From Archangium sp. (GTDB lineage: Bacteria; Myxococcota; Myxococcia; Myxococcales; Myxococcaceae), in assembly GCA_016793525.1 (NCBI GenBank), contig JAEUJT010000475.1, forward strand, positions 1-7,920: a DNA stretch of 7,920 nucleotides, given 5' to 3'. A program made the position numbers and the translations under genes. Position 1 is the first letter of the stretch. Every line of letters starts with the position of its first letter. Below are positions 1 through 7,602 of this stretch, piece by piece. A model generated the notes under the pieces. It was not told where the DNA came from, ran no database searches, and worked only from the letters and a program-made list of their open reading frames with translations.

Positions 1-1317
1 GGCGCGCAGACGCAACGTTCACTCCAGTTCTTCTCCGTCTCCACTGAGACGATGCCCACGGCCCTCCTGCACGCGCTGGCGCAGGTGAAGCGCGCCGCTG
101 CTCTGGCCAACCGAGACGTCGCCAACCTCCCGGCGGCCACCGCTGACGCAATCGTCCGCGCGGCCGACGAGGTGCTCTCCGGCGCCCACGCCGCCGAATT
201 CCCCCTCAGCGTCTGGCAGACCGGCAGCGGAACTCAGACAAACATGAACATGAATGAGGTCTTGGCGAACCGCGCCTCCGAATTGCTCGGAGGCCCTCGC
301 GGCACCAAGCGCCTGGTTCACCCCAACGATGACATCAATCGCTCACAATCGAGCAATGACGTCTTCCCCACGGCGAAGAACGTGGCCGTAGCGCAAACCA
401 TCGTCCGCCAACTCCTTCCCTCACTCGAGAATCTCCGGAGCGCGCTCCAGCGCCAGGCCGACGCCTTCGCAGACATCGTGAAAATCGGCCGTACCCACCT
501 CCAAGACGCGACACCGCTCACGCTCCAGCAAGAGCTCTCCGGCCACGTGGCGCAGCTTGCACACGCGGGGAAGCACCTCGTCGCCACCCTCCCGCACCTC
601 TACGAGCTGGCCCTCGGTGGCACCGCGGTCGGCACCGGGCTGAACGCCCCGAAAGACTTCGCCCCCCGCGCCATCGCCGAGCTTGCCCGCGCCCTCGAGC
701 TGCCCTTCGTTCCCGCGCCGAACCGCTTCGAAGCGCTCTCTGCGAGCGACGCGCTGGTGGCCACGCACTCCGCGCTCAAGGGCCTGGCAACGGTGCTCTT
801 CAAGCTCGCCAATGACATCCGCTGGCTCGCCTCCGGACCCCGCGCGGGCCTGGGCGAGCTGGTGCTCCCCGAAAACGAGCCGGGCTCCTCGATCATGCCG
901 GGCAAGGTGAACCCGACGCAGAGCGAGATGCTCACCATGGCCTGCACCCAAGTCATGGGGAACGACGTGGCAGTCTCCATCGGCGGCGCGTCGGGGAACT
1001 TTCAGCTCAACGTGTTCCGCCCGCTCATCGTGCACAACGTTCTCCAGTCGTGCCGGCTGCTCGAAGGCGGCATGTCGAGCTTCTCCGCGCACTGCATCGC
1101 CGGCCTCGACGTCAACCGCGGGCGCATCCGCGACAACCTCGAGCGCTCGCTCATGCTCGTCACCGCGCTCAACCCGCACATCGGGTACGACAAGGCCGCC
1201 GCCATCGCCAAGAAGGCCCACGCCGAGGGCACCACCTTGAAGGCTGCCGCGCTGGCCCTTGGTTTCGTCACCGAGGCCGAGTTCGACGCGTGGGTGAAGC
1301 CCGAGGCGATGACGTAG
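1..1317 (+). CDS. fumC: Fumarate hydratase class II (fumarase C), 5' end cut by window edge
   Basis: Catalyses reversible hydration of fumarate to (S)-malate in the cytoplasmic TCA cycle. It is the iron-independent, homotetrameric class of the fumarase/aspartase superfamily. Frame 1 is open from base 1 and reads [11 protein letters not shown] before the first ATG at 52, which matches the conserved family N-terminus, so that ATG is internal. About 22 residues are missing upstream, judged by alignment with my recollection of E. coli FumC. The 438 visible residues hold every family hallmark: [13 protein letters not shown] (from residue 74), HPNDD (from 107, second-site His), [10 protein letters not shown] (catalytic His at 166), and the mobile signature loop [11 protein letters not shown] at 295-305 (bases 883-915) with the catalytic Ser at 296 and Lys at 302. 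The C-terminus ends in the expected [11 protein letters not shown] block, so the 3' end is complete. Argininosuccinate lyase and aspartase are unlikely, because the sequence follows FumC closely throughout. Confidence 0.97.
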   Translation, partial: GAQTQRSLQFFSVSTETMPTALLHALAQVKRAAALANRDVANLPAATADAIVRAADEVLSGAHAAEFPLSVWQTGSGTQTNMNMNEVLANRASELLGGPRGTKRLVHPNDDINRSQSSNDVFPTAKNVAVAQTIVRQLLPSLENLRSALQRQADAFADIVKIGRTHLQDATPLTLQQELSGHVAQLAHAGKHLVATLPHLYELALGGTAVGTGLNAPKDFAPRAIAELARALELPFVPAPNRFEALSASDALVATHSALKGLATVLFKLANDIRWLASGPRAGLGELVLPENEPGSSIMPGKVNPTQSEMLTMACTQVMGNDVAVSIGGASGNFQLNVFRPLIVHNVLQSCRLLEGGMSSFSAHCIAGLDVNRGRIRDNLERSLMLVTALNPHIGYDKAAAIAKKAHAEGTTLKAAALALGFVTEAEFDAWVKPEAMT

Positions 1318-1329
1318 AGTCGACGCGCG

Positions 1330-3414
1330 ATGCGGTGGTCAACGGCCCTGATGGTGGCGAGCTGCGCGGCGCTGACCGTGCGGTGCGGCACGCCGACCCC
1401 CTCCCTCGTGGGCGCCGTGTTCGCCTGCACCCACTCCACCCAATGCGCCGACGGCCAGCACTGCGTCGACGGCAGCTGCGTCTCGCTCGACATCACCTCC
1501 CTCGATGGCGGCACCGACGCTGGGCTCGGCGGAGGCACGGGCGGTGGCCTTGGCACCGGCGGCGGAGGCGGCACCACCCCGACGGGCGGCGGAACCGGAG
1601 GCGGCAGCCCAACCGGCGGAGGCTCCGGCAGCACGGGCGGCGGAACCGGCGGAGGCAGCGGCTCCATCGATGCGGGCCCTCCGCTCGTGACGCTGAGCTC
1701 CGACCTCGCGGCCTGCAGCGACGCGGGGTGGTGCTGGGTCAACCCGCAGCCCTTCGGCTTCGGCGGCTGCACCGGGCTTTCGTGGCCGTCGGACTCCGTC
1801 GCGTACGCCTCGTTCGACTCCAAGCTCTTTCGCATCTCGGGCTCGCGCTTCGAGCGCGTGGTCATTCCCGGGGTCTCCAGGGTCAGCTACTCGCTCGCGA
1901 CCGACGACGACGCGGGGTGGTTCACGACCTTCGGAGACCAAGGCCACGTGTACCGCTTCACGCTGGGTCAGCCGGTGGTGTCGTACGCGCTGACGCCGTC
2001 GGTGCCGCCGTACCAGTTCATTCAATCTCCGGGCGGGAGCCTCTGGGCCACCGACCTCTACGGCACGCAGTCGCGCTTCAACCCCACGTCGAACGCCTGG
2101 ACCAACGTCCCCAAGCCGCCGGGCACGCTCCACGCGATGACGGCCACGGTGGGCAACGAGGATCAGCTCTATTCCGTCTTCTGGGGCTCCCCGAGTGAGA
2201 ACAGCCCGCACTTCTTCTACGCCGACGGCGGGTGGTCGCTGGTGGGCGACGGAGGCATTGAGTGCCTCTGGGCCGACCCGAACGGGCGTTTCCTCGCGCG
2301 CGGGGGAGACCTGGCGCTCTCCGCGCTCCACCCGAGTGGCAGGCAGCTGCTCGCGCCGCAAGCGCCCGGCTGCCCCGGCGCTTTGGTCAACGACGAGGTG
2401 TACAGCTATGGCCAAACGGGGCTCTACCGGCTGCGCCAAGGCGCGTGGGACACCATCATCCCCCGCGAGCAGGTTGGCTCTGGGCTCAGCCGGCTGTCGA
2501 TGCGCGACACGCACGGCCTCACCTGCGGCCCCAACGTGCTGCTGGGCACGTCAGACGGGCACACCTGGCAGTCGCTGCTCCAGCACGACGCGGGCATCTT
2601 CGGCTCCGACGCGCCCGACCAGATGGTGGTGCTCGACGACGGCACGGTGCTGGCCACCTACGCCCAACGGGTTTTTCTCTTCGACGGCCGCTCGGTCTCG
2701 CAGCTGCCGGGCATCACCACCGCGCGCCGCGTCGCGCCCATCGGTCAAGGCGACCTGCTGGTGGTGAGCGCCAACACGGTGCGCCGCTACACTTCGGGCA
2801 CCCTCGGCCCCGCGATGCCGGCGAGCTTCACCTGGTCGCAGGTCTCCATCACCGACGTCGTGGTCGAGAGCCCCACCAGCGCCTGGGCGACCGGAGCGAC
2901 GGTGGCCGGCGCGGGCCGCCTCTTCCACTGGGACGGCACCACCTGGGACGAAGCGCCGCTCCCGTTCACCAGCGCCACCGCGTTTCAGCAGATCGTTCGC
3001 AGCGAGCGCTCGATGTGGATGGTGGGGAACAACCGCGCGTACTGGCGCGACAGCGACGGCGGGTGGTCTGACATCGGCGGCACGACGCAAGGCCTCGGCC
3101 TCATCGCCGCATCGGGCGACGAGGAGCTGATGACCTGCTTACAAGGTGGCCTCCAATCGTGGACCCCCGCGACCGGCTGGCGCGCGCTGACGACAGACAG
3201 GTGCCTCTCCCTGGCGGCAGACCCCGCCACCAACGTCGTGGTCTACGTGCAAGCGAATGACGACCAGGTGGTGCACGTGCGCTCGACGACCCGCGCGTGG
3301 GGCGAACACCGCCTGCCTGGGTACCCCGGCCAAGAATATGAGCTCAAGGTGTCGATGCGCGGCGGCGCCATGTGGCTCTTCGGCCCCAACGGCACGGTGA
3401 TGCGCCGTCAGTGA
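1330..3414 (+). CDS. Exported protein: Cys-rich head, Gly-rich linker, propeller-like repeats
   Basis: 694 residues, function unknown. The start is constrained: fumC ends in the same frame at 1317 with no start codon between, so ATG 1330 is the earliest possible (next Met is residue 8). No strong ribosome site is visible (only AGAG at 1316-1319), so coupling to fumC is plausible. Residues 1-19 form a short hydrophobic signal. Cys19 sits in a poor lipobox (TVRC); Cys12 has a better one (VASC) but leaves an 11-residue signal. A Cys cluster follows at 33, 39, 45 and 50 (spacing x5, x5, x4), then a Gly/Thr/Ser linker at 66-112. From about 120 to the end, Trp or a similar residue recurs every 37-47 residues (W257, W302, W373, W413, W502, W539, W579, W617, W657), as in beta-propeller blades. 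It is probably a surface or periplasmic protein. Lipidation is uncertain, and I recognise no catalytic motif. Confidence 0.88.
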   Translation: MRWSTALMVASCAALTVRCGTPTPSLVGAVFACTHSTQCADGQHCVDGSCVSLDITSLDGGTDAGLGGGTGGGLGTGGGGGTTPTGGGTGGGSPTGGGSGSTGGGTGGGSGSIDAGPPLVTLSSDLAACSDAGWCWVNPQPFGFGGCTGLSWPSDSVAYASFDSKLFRISGSRFERVVIPGVSRVSYSLATDDDAGWFTTFGDQGHVYRFTLGQPVVSYALTPSVPPYQFIQSPGGSLWATDLYGTQSRFNPTSNAWTNVPKPPGTLHAMTATVGNEDQLYSVFWGSPSENSPHFFYADGGWSLVGDGGIECLWADPNGRFLARGGDLALSALHPSGRQLLAPQAPGCPGALVNDEVYSYGQTGLYRLRQGAWDTIIPREQVGSGLSRLSMRDTHGLTCGPNVLLGTSDGHTWQSLLQHDAGIFGSDAPDQMVVLDDGTVLATYAQRVFLFDGRSVSQLPGITTARRVAPIGQGDLLVVSANTVRRYTSGTLGPAMPASFTWSQVSITDVVVESPTSAWATGATVAGAGRLFHWDGTTWDEAPLPFTSATAFQQIVRSERSMWMVGNNRAYWRDSDGGWSDIGGTTQGLGLIAASGDEELMTCLQGGLQSWTPATGWRALTTDRCLSLAADPATNVVVYVQANDDQVVHVRSTTRAWGEHRLPGYPGQEYELKVSMRGGAMWLFGPNGTVMRRQ
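1525..1665 (+). repeat. Gly-rich low-complexity linker with an in-frame 51-bp partial duplication
   Basis: Codes for residues 66-112 of the exported protein, almost entirely Gly with Thr, Ser and a few Pro. A 17-base string (acgggcggcggaaccgg) occurs at 1582-1598 and again at 1633-1649, exactly 51 bases or 17 codons apart, and similarity continues beyond it. This suggests growth by in-frame slippage or duplication. It likely acts as a flexible spacer between the Cys-rich head and the repeat body. Confidence 0.85.
3408..3414. other. Tail-to-tail overlap of two convergent genes
   Basis: The + strand exported-protein gene ends with TGA at 3412-3414. The - strand lipoprotein gene ends with TGA at 3408-3410 (TCA on the + strand). 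The coding regions therefore overlap by 7 bases, leaving no non-coding space for a terminator between the two blocks. Confidence 0.92.
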
Positions 3415-6400
3415 ACGACGCGGGCCACGACGTTCCACGGGCCGCTCGGCGTGCAGCGCTCTTGCCACACCACCACCAGCGCGTCGTCGACCATGGCCAG
3501 GCGCGGGTGCACCGCTTCGCACACGGGGTCGTTGTCGAGCACGAGCGGGTAGGGCGCCATGTAGCCGGTGCGCGGAGGGCCCGCGAAGCTGAACTGGTTG
3601 ATGCCGGTGCCCCAGTGGTTGTACCGAAAGGTGGTGAGGCGAATGTCGCCGTTGTCGGAGATGGCGGTGATCTGCACGCCGCCGCGCGTCACCACGTCGA
3701 AGCCCGTCACCGCCGTCGTCGACTGCACCAGGTCTTGCCCGACCGAGGCGCCAGTGCGGTACTGCTCCAGCGCGCCAGTGGACGGTTGGTAGAGCACGCC
3801 GCGGGTGCCACCGAACTCCATCATCACCAGGTTTCGGGTATTGGCCGGGAAGGTGCTCGCGCTGGCCTGCGACCAGGTGAAAGTGCCGCGGTTCCAAATC
3901 GACATGGCGCGCGTCGGGCCGTTGGTGAGCACCAGCTGCAGGTCGGTGCCGACGACGTCGCTGACCTGCGTGTACCCCGAGCCCACGATGTCGGTGACCT
4001 GCCACGAGCCCGTGCCCGCGAAGTAGCGGTGCACGTACACCTGGCCGCCGTCGACCGAATACGCGCCCAGCCCGTACGAGCCCTGAAACGGAACGCCCGG
4101 GAGGCCGCTGTACCGGTCCCACGTGCCGGTCGAATCGCGGCGGGCCATCACCGGAGCGCCTCCGTCGACCGCCTGCAGCGCCACGAACATCTCCGCGCCC
4201 GAAAAGAAGCTGCGGGCAGTCAACGGCGCGTTGCCGGCGGTGAAGCTGGGAATTGTCACACTCTGCGAGGCCATCGCGCACGACGGCGCGCAGCCCGCAT
4301 CGGAGACGCCGACGTCGAAGGAGGGGAAGCGAACCAGCCCATTGCCTTGCGTGGCGAGCAGCTCGGCGCCGGTCGGCAGTGGAGCTGTCACCCCGGCCAG
4401 CTCGAGCGAGGCCTTCGGCACCTGCCCCAGCGAGGCCACCACCGGGCGCGGGTCGTCGAAGGTCTGCGTCGAGACGAAGGGGCCTTCCCACAGCACGCGG
4501 TACTCGAACGGGCCCTTCACCTGCGCCGACGAGGTGCGGTTGAACGGCGTGGCGGTGTCGTCGAGCTGCACCGCGATGCTGGGGCAGGTGCCCGTCGTCG
4601 GGAGCTCATTCGTGGGCAACAGCGAGAGGTACCGCCCGCGCCAGCTCGTCCACATCGCGACGCAGCCGCCGCTCGTACCGCTGACGTCGCTCACCGGCTC
4701 GCTCAACGTCACCGTCCACCCCCAGGGGCTGACGCGGGCGGGCTCGATGCCGGTGGAGGTCACCGTCGGGGCCAGCGTGTCGCGCAGCAGCACCGTGTTG
4801 CTCGCGGTCAACTGGGCGGGGCTCAGCGGCGGCGCTCCGGTGGCGGTCAGGGTGCAGAGCACGGGGACCTGGGGGCCCACGATGACCGGCGCCACGAAGC
4901 TCGGGGTGAGCGTGTTGTCTTGCAGCAGCGGCATCGACGGCGCGCACGACCACGAGACGCTCGGCGTACCGGCCACCGACTGCGTCACCGTGCCCGTCAG
5001 CTGCACCGTCGGAGGCACCGCGCCAACCGACACGTTCTGCGCTGGCCCCGCGTCGATGGACCAGGTGTTCGGGTTGCCGCCGCGCACCGTGTACACGCGG
5101 CTGGTGGTGCCCGAGACAGCGCCGATGCTGTTGGTCACCCGGAGTGACACGCCGGTCAACACGTCGGGGGCCATGAAGGCCACGGGCGGCATGGTGAAGA
5201 GGGCCGAGGGGCCTCCGTCGGCGACCAACGCGCCCTGCGCGCCCGAGACAAGCGCCCACTCGTGGAGCGTGAGCAAGAGCCCGCCATCGTCGAACGAGGT
5301 CGACTGGAGAAGGATTGTCTGACCGCCGGTGAAGAGGCCCCCGTCGGGACCGAAGCGCGCCACCGGGGTACTTCCCACCGCCACCCGCGCCACCGCCAGG
5401 TTGGTGCTGGAGACGCCGAAGCGGTCGATGACCGTCAGCGCGAAGTCGTACACCGAGCCCGATGGGCCGGCAGTGAAGGTCGGGCTGTGCGCAGCAGCAG
5501 AGGCGTTCACCGACAACGTGACCGCCGGGCCCGCGAGCCGAGTCCACGTGTAGCCGAGCGGCTGGTCACCTTGGCTGCCCGTACCGTTGAGCGTCACCGT
5601 CGCGCCAGGGAGCACAATCTGCGCCGGCCCCACCACGGCGAGCGGCGGGGTGCCTGCGTCGGTGGCGCTCCCCGCATCGGTGGACGTGCCCGCATCGAGG
5701 GGGACGCCCGCGTCGGGTGACGTTCCCGCGTCGAAGGTCGCGCCTCCATCGTCGACCGAGCCCGCGTCAGTCGTTGTCGTCGAGCCGGCGTCAGTCGGGC
5801 CCGCATCCGTCCCTCCGTCCAAGGGCGTCGGAGCGCCACCGTCGGCCGCCGGACGTTCCGGCAAGGCAATGGAGGTGCTCGTGCCCGCGGTCAGCACGTA
5901 CGGCCCGACCTGATTGAGCCCCGCGCGTACCAACACGCCGTCGACGCGCAGCGAGGTGTGGCCAGGCTTCTCCAGCGCCAAGCTGAAGACGCCCGTCGGG
6001 AGCGCTTCGAAGGCAAACGCCCCCTCGGCGTTGGTGCTCACCGAAAACGAGTCGTCAGACACCGCGCGCACCGTCACCGCGGCGATGGGGGTGCCATCGG
6101 TCAGCTGCACCGTTCCGGCGAGTCGGCCCACCGGCTGCGCGCCCGGGTCGGCCACCAGCGTCACCAGGCCCAGCCGCTTCTCCTCGCCGCTGCCCACGGA
6201 GATGGTGGTCGCCTCCGGTCGGTACCCCGGCGCGAAGAAGCTCACCACCAGGTGCCCCTCGGGCACGCCGTCGAGCACGAAGCTGCCGTCGTCTCCGCTC
6301 AACGTCAGCGAGGGGAGCTGGGGGAGGAACACCGTGATGCCTCCGTGGCCCGCGTTGAGCTCGGCCCGGTCGGCGCGCTTCACCCGGCCCACCACCGTCG

Positions 6401-6776
6401 CGTTGCGGCCGATGACCAGCTGGCCGATGTTCACGTCTTTGCCGAAGCCCGCGCCCAGCTCCTCCAACGTCAGCGCCCGCGAGCGGTCGACCACGCCGTC
6501 TCTGTCGACGTCGACCGAGAACATCAGCCGCCCGCTGGAGGTGGGAATTCCCTCGAGGCGCACGTTGCCGTCAGCGTCGGCCACCGCCGACAGCGACGTC
6601 TCGAGCAGCGCCACCGTGGCGCCTGCCGCGGGAACCGTGTCGCTCCGGCCGGGAACGGCGGTGACCAGCGTCGCGCGAATCGTGCCCGGCCCGCGAACCG
6701 GCTTCGGCGGCACCTCGAGGTCGAAGCACCCCGCCAGCAGCACCGCGCCGACCCACAGCGCTCCCGCGCGCAGCAT
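3408..6776 (-). CDS. Large multidomain lipoprotein (carboxypeptidase-regulatory-like, PKD-like and propeller-like regions)
   Basis: 1122 residues from ATG 6774-6776. The frame extends to 6839, but this start is preferred because it gives a clean lipoprotein signal (MLRAGALWVGAVLLAGC, lipid Cys17) and lies 5 nt after the upstream dehydrogenase stop instead of overlapping it. Order: three carboxypeptidase-regulatory-like beta-sandwiches (about 30-122, 127-208, 217-297); an Asp/Ala/Gly linker (312-376); two PKD-like domains (about 379-468, 471-565); two Ig-like stretches (about 575-665, 668-760); and a C-terminal part (about 800-1122) with Trp at 886, 925 and 968, suggesting propeller blades. 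The first domain holds a DxDxDGxxD calcium-loop-like motif at 89-97. Besides Cys17 the eight cysteines fall in local pairs (611/641, 705/731, 829/833, 1086/1108), fitting disulfides outside the cytoplasm. It is probably an outer-membrane-anchored or surface protein for binding or adhesion. No enzyme motif is seen and the ligand is unknown. The carboxypeptidase-like domains are the usual inert accessory type, not peptidases. Confidence 0.9.
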   Translation of the reverse strand: MLRAGALWVGAVLLAGCFDLEVPPKPVRGPGTIRATLVTAVPGRSDTVPAAGATVALLETSLSAVADADGNVRLEGIPTSSGRLMFSVDVDRDGVVDRSRALTLEELGAGFGKDVNIGQLVIGRNATVVGRVKRADRAELNAGHGGITVFLPQLPSLTLSGDDGSFVLDGVPEGHLVVSFFAPGYRPEATTISVGSGEEKRLGLVTLVADPGAQPVGRLAGTVQLTDGTPIAAVTVRAVSDDSFSVSTNAEGAFAFEALPTGVFSLALEKPGHTSLRVDGVLVRAGLNQVGPYVLTAGTSTSIALPERPAADGGAPTPLDGGTDAGPTDAGSTTTTDAGSVDDGGATFDAGTSPDAGVPLDAGTSTDAGSATDAGTPPLAVVGPAQIVLPGATVTLNGTGSQGDQPLGYTWTRLAGPAVTLSVNASAAAHSPTFTAGPSGSVYDFALTVIDRFGVSSTNLAVARVAVGSTPVARFGPDGGLFTGGQTILLQSTSFDDGGLLLTLHEWALVSGAQGALVADGGPSALFTMPPVAFMAPDVLTGVSLRVTNSIGAVSGTTSRVYTVRGGNPNTWSIDAGPAQNVSVGAVPPTVQLTGTVTQSVAGTPSVSWSCAPSMPLLQDNTLTPSFVAPVIVGPQVPVLCTLTATGAPPLSPAQLTASNTVLLRDTLAPTVTSTGIEPARVSPWGWTVTLSEPVSDVSGTSGGCVAMWTSWRGRYLSLLPTNELPTTGTCPSIAVQLDDTATPFNRTSSAQVKGPFEYRVLWEGPFVSTQTFDDPRPVVASLGQVPKASLELAGVTAPLPTGAELLATQGNGLVRFPSFDVGVSDAGCAPSCAMASQSVTIPSFTAGNAPLTARSFFSGAEMFVALQAVDGGAPVMARRDSTGTWDRYSGLPGVPFQGSYGLGAYSVDGGQVYVHRYFAGTGSWQVTDIVGSGYTQVSDVVGTDLQLVLTNGPTRAMSIWNRGTFTWSQASASTFPANTRNLVMMEFGGTRGVLYQPSTGALEQYRTGASVGQDLVQSTTAVTGFDVVTRGGVQITAISDNGDIRLTTFRYNHWGTGINQFSFAGPPRTGYMAPYPLVLDNDPVCEAVHPRLAMVDDALVVVWQERCTPSGPWNVVARVVH
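5643..5732 (-). repeat. Five tandem 18-bp units coding for DAG hexapeptides
   Basis: Inside the large lipoprotein, residues 349-378 read DAG followed by three variable residues, five times in perfect 6-residue register (DAGTSP, DAGVPL, DAGTST, DAGSAT, DAGTPP). Three more DAG motifs occur just upstream at 324, 329 and 337 with looser spacing. The segment joins the carboxypeptidase-regulatory-like domains to the first PKD-like domain and is likely a flexible, acidic spacer. Such Asp-Ala-Gly linkers are common in myxobacterial exported proteins. Confidence 0.88.
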
Positions 6777-6781
6777 CGGGT

Positions 6782-7582
6782 TCAGCTCAGCACCGTCGAG
6801 AAGAACGCGCCGCCCAACAGCTGCATGCCGCCGTCGCACGCGACGATGGAGCCGGTGACGTAGCTCGCCGCGTCAGAAGCGAGGAAGAGCGCCATGTTCG
6901 CGATGTCGTCGGTGGAGCCGTGGCGCTGCAGAGGAACCGCCGCCGCCACCTTGGCCTGCGCGTTCGCGTCGGGGGCGAGGCGCTCCATGCCTTCGGTGCC
7001 CGCGATGGGCCCCGGCGAAATGGAGTTGATGCGTACGCCCAGGCCGCCCCATTCCATCGCCAGGGTGCGGGTCAACATGTCGACGCCGGCCTTCGCCGCG
7101 CACACGTGCGACTGCATCGGGTACGGCACGCTCGCCTGCGGCGCGGAGATGTTGAGGATGCACGCGCCCGGCTTCTTCAAGCGCTCGAACGCCGCCCGGC
7201 ACGCGTTGAAGGTGCCCAACACGTCGATGTCCATCACCGCTTTGAAGCCGTTCGACGACATCGCCACCGCCGGAGCGGGGAAGTTGCCGGCCGCGCCGCA
7301 CACCAGCACGTCGAGCTCGCCGAAGGCCTTCACCGCCGCCTCGAGCGCTCCGTCGACCGCCGGGTAGTCGCGCACGTCAGCCGAGAACCCCTGGGCGGTG
7401 ATGCCCTTGTCGCGCATGCGCTTCACCGCCGCGTCGAGCTTCTCCTGCTTGCGCGCGAGAATGGAGACCGACGCGCCCGCCAACCCGAAGGCCTCGGCGA
7501 TGCCCAGGTTGATGCCGCTCGAGCCTCCGGTGATGAAGACGTGTTTCCCCGCGTACAGACGTTCACGAAAGATGGAGGCCAT
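6782..7582 (-). CDS. Short-chain dehydrogenase, 2,4-dienoyl-CoA reductase (peroxisomal DECR-like) type
   Basis: 266 residues, full length for the family. It probably reduces 2,4-dienoyl-CoA (or a related enoyl-CoA) with NADPH, letting polyunsaturated fatty acids enter beta-oxidation in the cytoplasm. The Rossmann fold shows TGGSSGINLG at 18-27 (Asn where most SDRs have Gly), Arg44-Lys45 after the second strand (favours NADP), Asp69, and CGAAGN at 95-100. The stretches NGFKAVMDIDVLGTFN (111-126) and PGPIAGTEG (190-198) closely resemble eukaryotic peroxisomal 2,4-dienoyl-CoA reductase. The classical YxxxK is absent: Lys164 is kept but the Tyr position is Val160, with His159 beside it. Asp120 sits where classical SDRs have the catalytic Asn. 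Both changes match the DECR subfamily, so the enzyme is probably active. ATG 7580-7582 is supported by AGAGG six bases upstream. It lies 20 nt after the DUF1566 gene and 5 nt before the lipoprotein gene. Exact substrate is inferred; it is not homologous to the flavoprotein FadH. Confidence 0.9.
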   Translation of the reverse strand: MASIFRERLYAGKHVFITGGSSGINLGIAEAFGLAGASVSILARKQEKLDAAVKRMRDKGITAQGFSADVRDYPAVDGALEAAVKAFGELDVLVCGAAGNFPAPAVAMSSNGFKAVMDIDVLGTFNACRAAFERLKKPGACILNISAPQASVPYPMQSHVCAAKAGVDMLTRTLAMEWGGLGVRINSISPGPIAGTEGMERLAPDANAQAKVAAAVPLQRHGSTDDIANMALFLASDAASYVTGSIVACDGGMQLLGGAFFSTVLS

Positions 7583-7588
7583 GTTTGG

Positions 7589-7593
7589 CCTCT
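7589..7593 (-). promoter_or_regulatory. Ribosome binding site of the dehydrogenase gene
   Basis: On the - strand, AGAGG (CCTCT on the + strand) lies six bases before ATG 7580-7582, inside the 20-base gap after the DUF1566 gene. It is the only clear Shine-Dalgarno-like site in the window and fixes the dehydrogenase start. Confidence 0.7.
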
Positions 7594-7602
7594 AGCACGG
7601 GC

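Noticed and set aside
52..54. ATG 52 as the start of fumC
   Set aside because: The same frame is open to base 1 and the upstream residues match the conserved FumC N-terminus, so the gene begins before the window.
421..1221. 266-residue open frame on the - strand inside fumC
   Set aside because: Fully antisense to a highly conserved enzyme gene and without recognisable motifs.
3394..3408. Possible terminator hairpin (ACGG, 7-base loop, CCGT)
   Set aside because: The stem is only four base pairs, there is no T-run after it, and it lies within coding sequence.
3372..5147. 591-residue open frame on the + strand opposite the lipoprotein
   Set aside because: Its translation is rich in Arg, His and Ala with no domain or motif, typical of a shadow frame in GC-rich DNA, and it runs fully antisense to a gene with clear domains.
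4123..5322. 399-residue open frame on the + strand
   Set aside because: Antisense to the PKD-like region; the Ser/Thr/Pro/Val-rich composition mirrors the opposite gene and no family is recognisable.
6777..6839. Upstream start at 6839 for the large lipoprotein
   Set aside because: It would overlap the dehydrogenase by 58 bases and bury the clean lipoprotein signal behind an Arg-rich 21-residue extension.
5914..6858. 314-residue open frame on the + strand
   Set aside because: Antisense to the lipoprotein N-terminal domains, low-complexity composition, no signal or motif.
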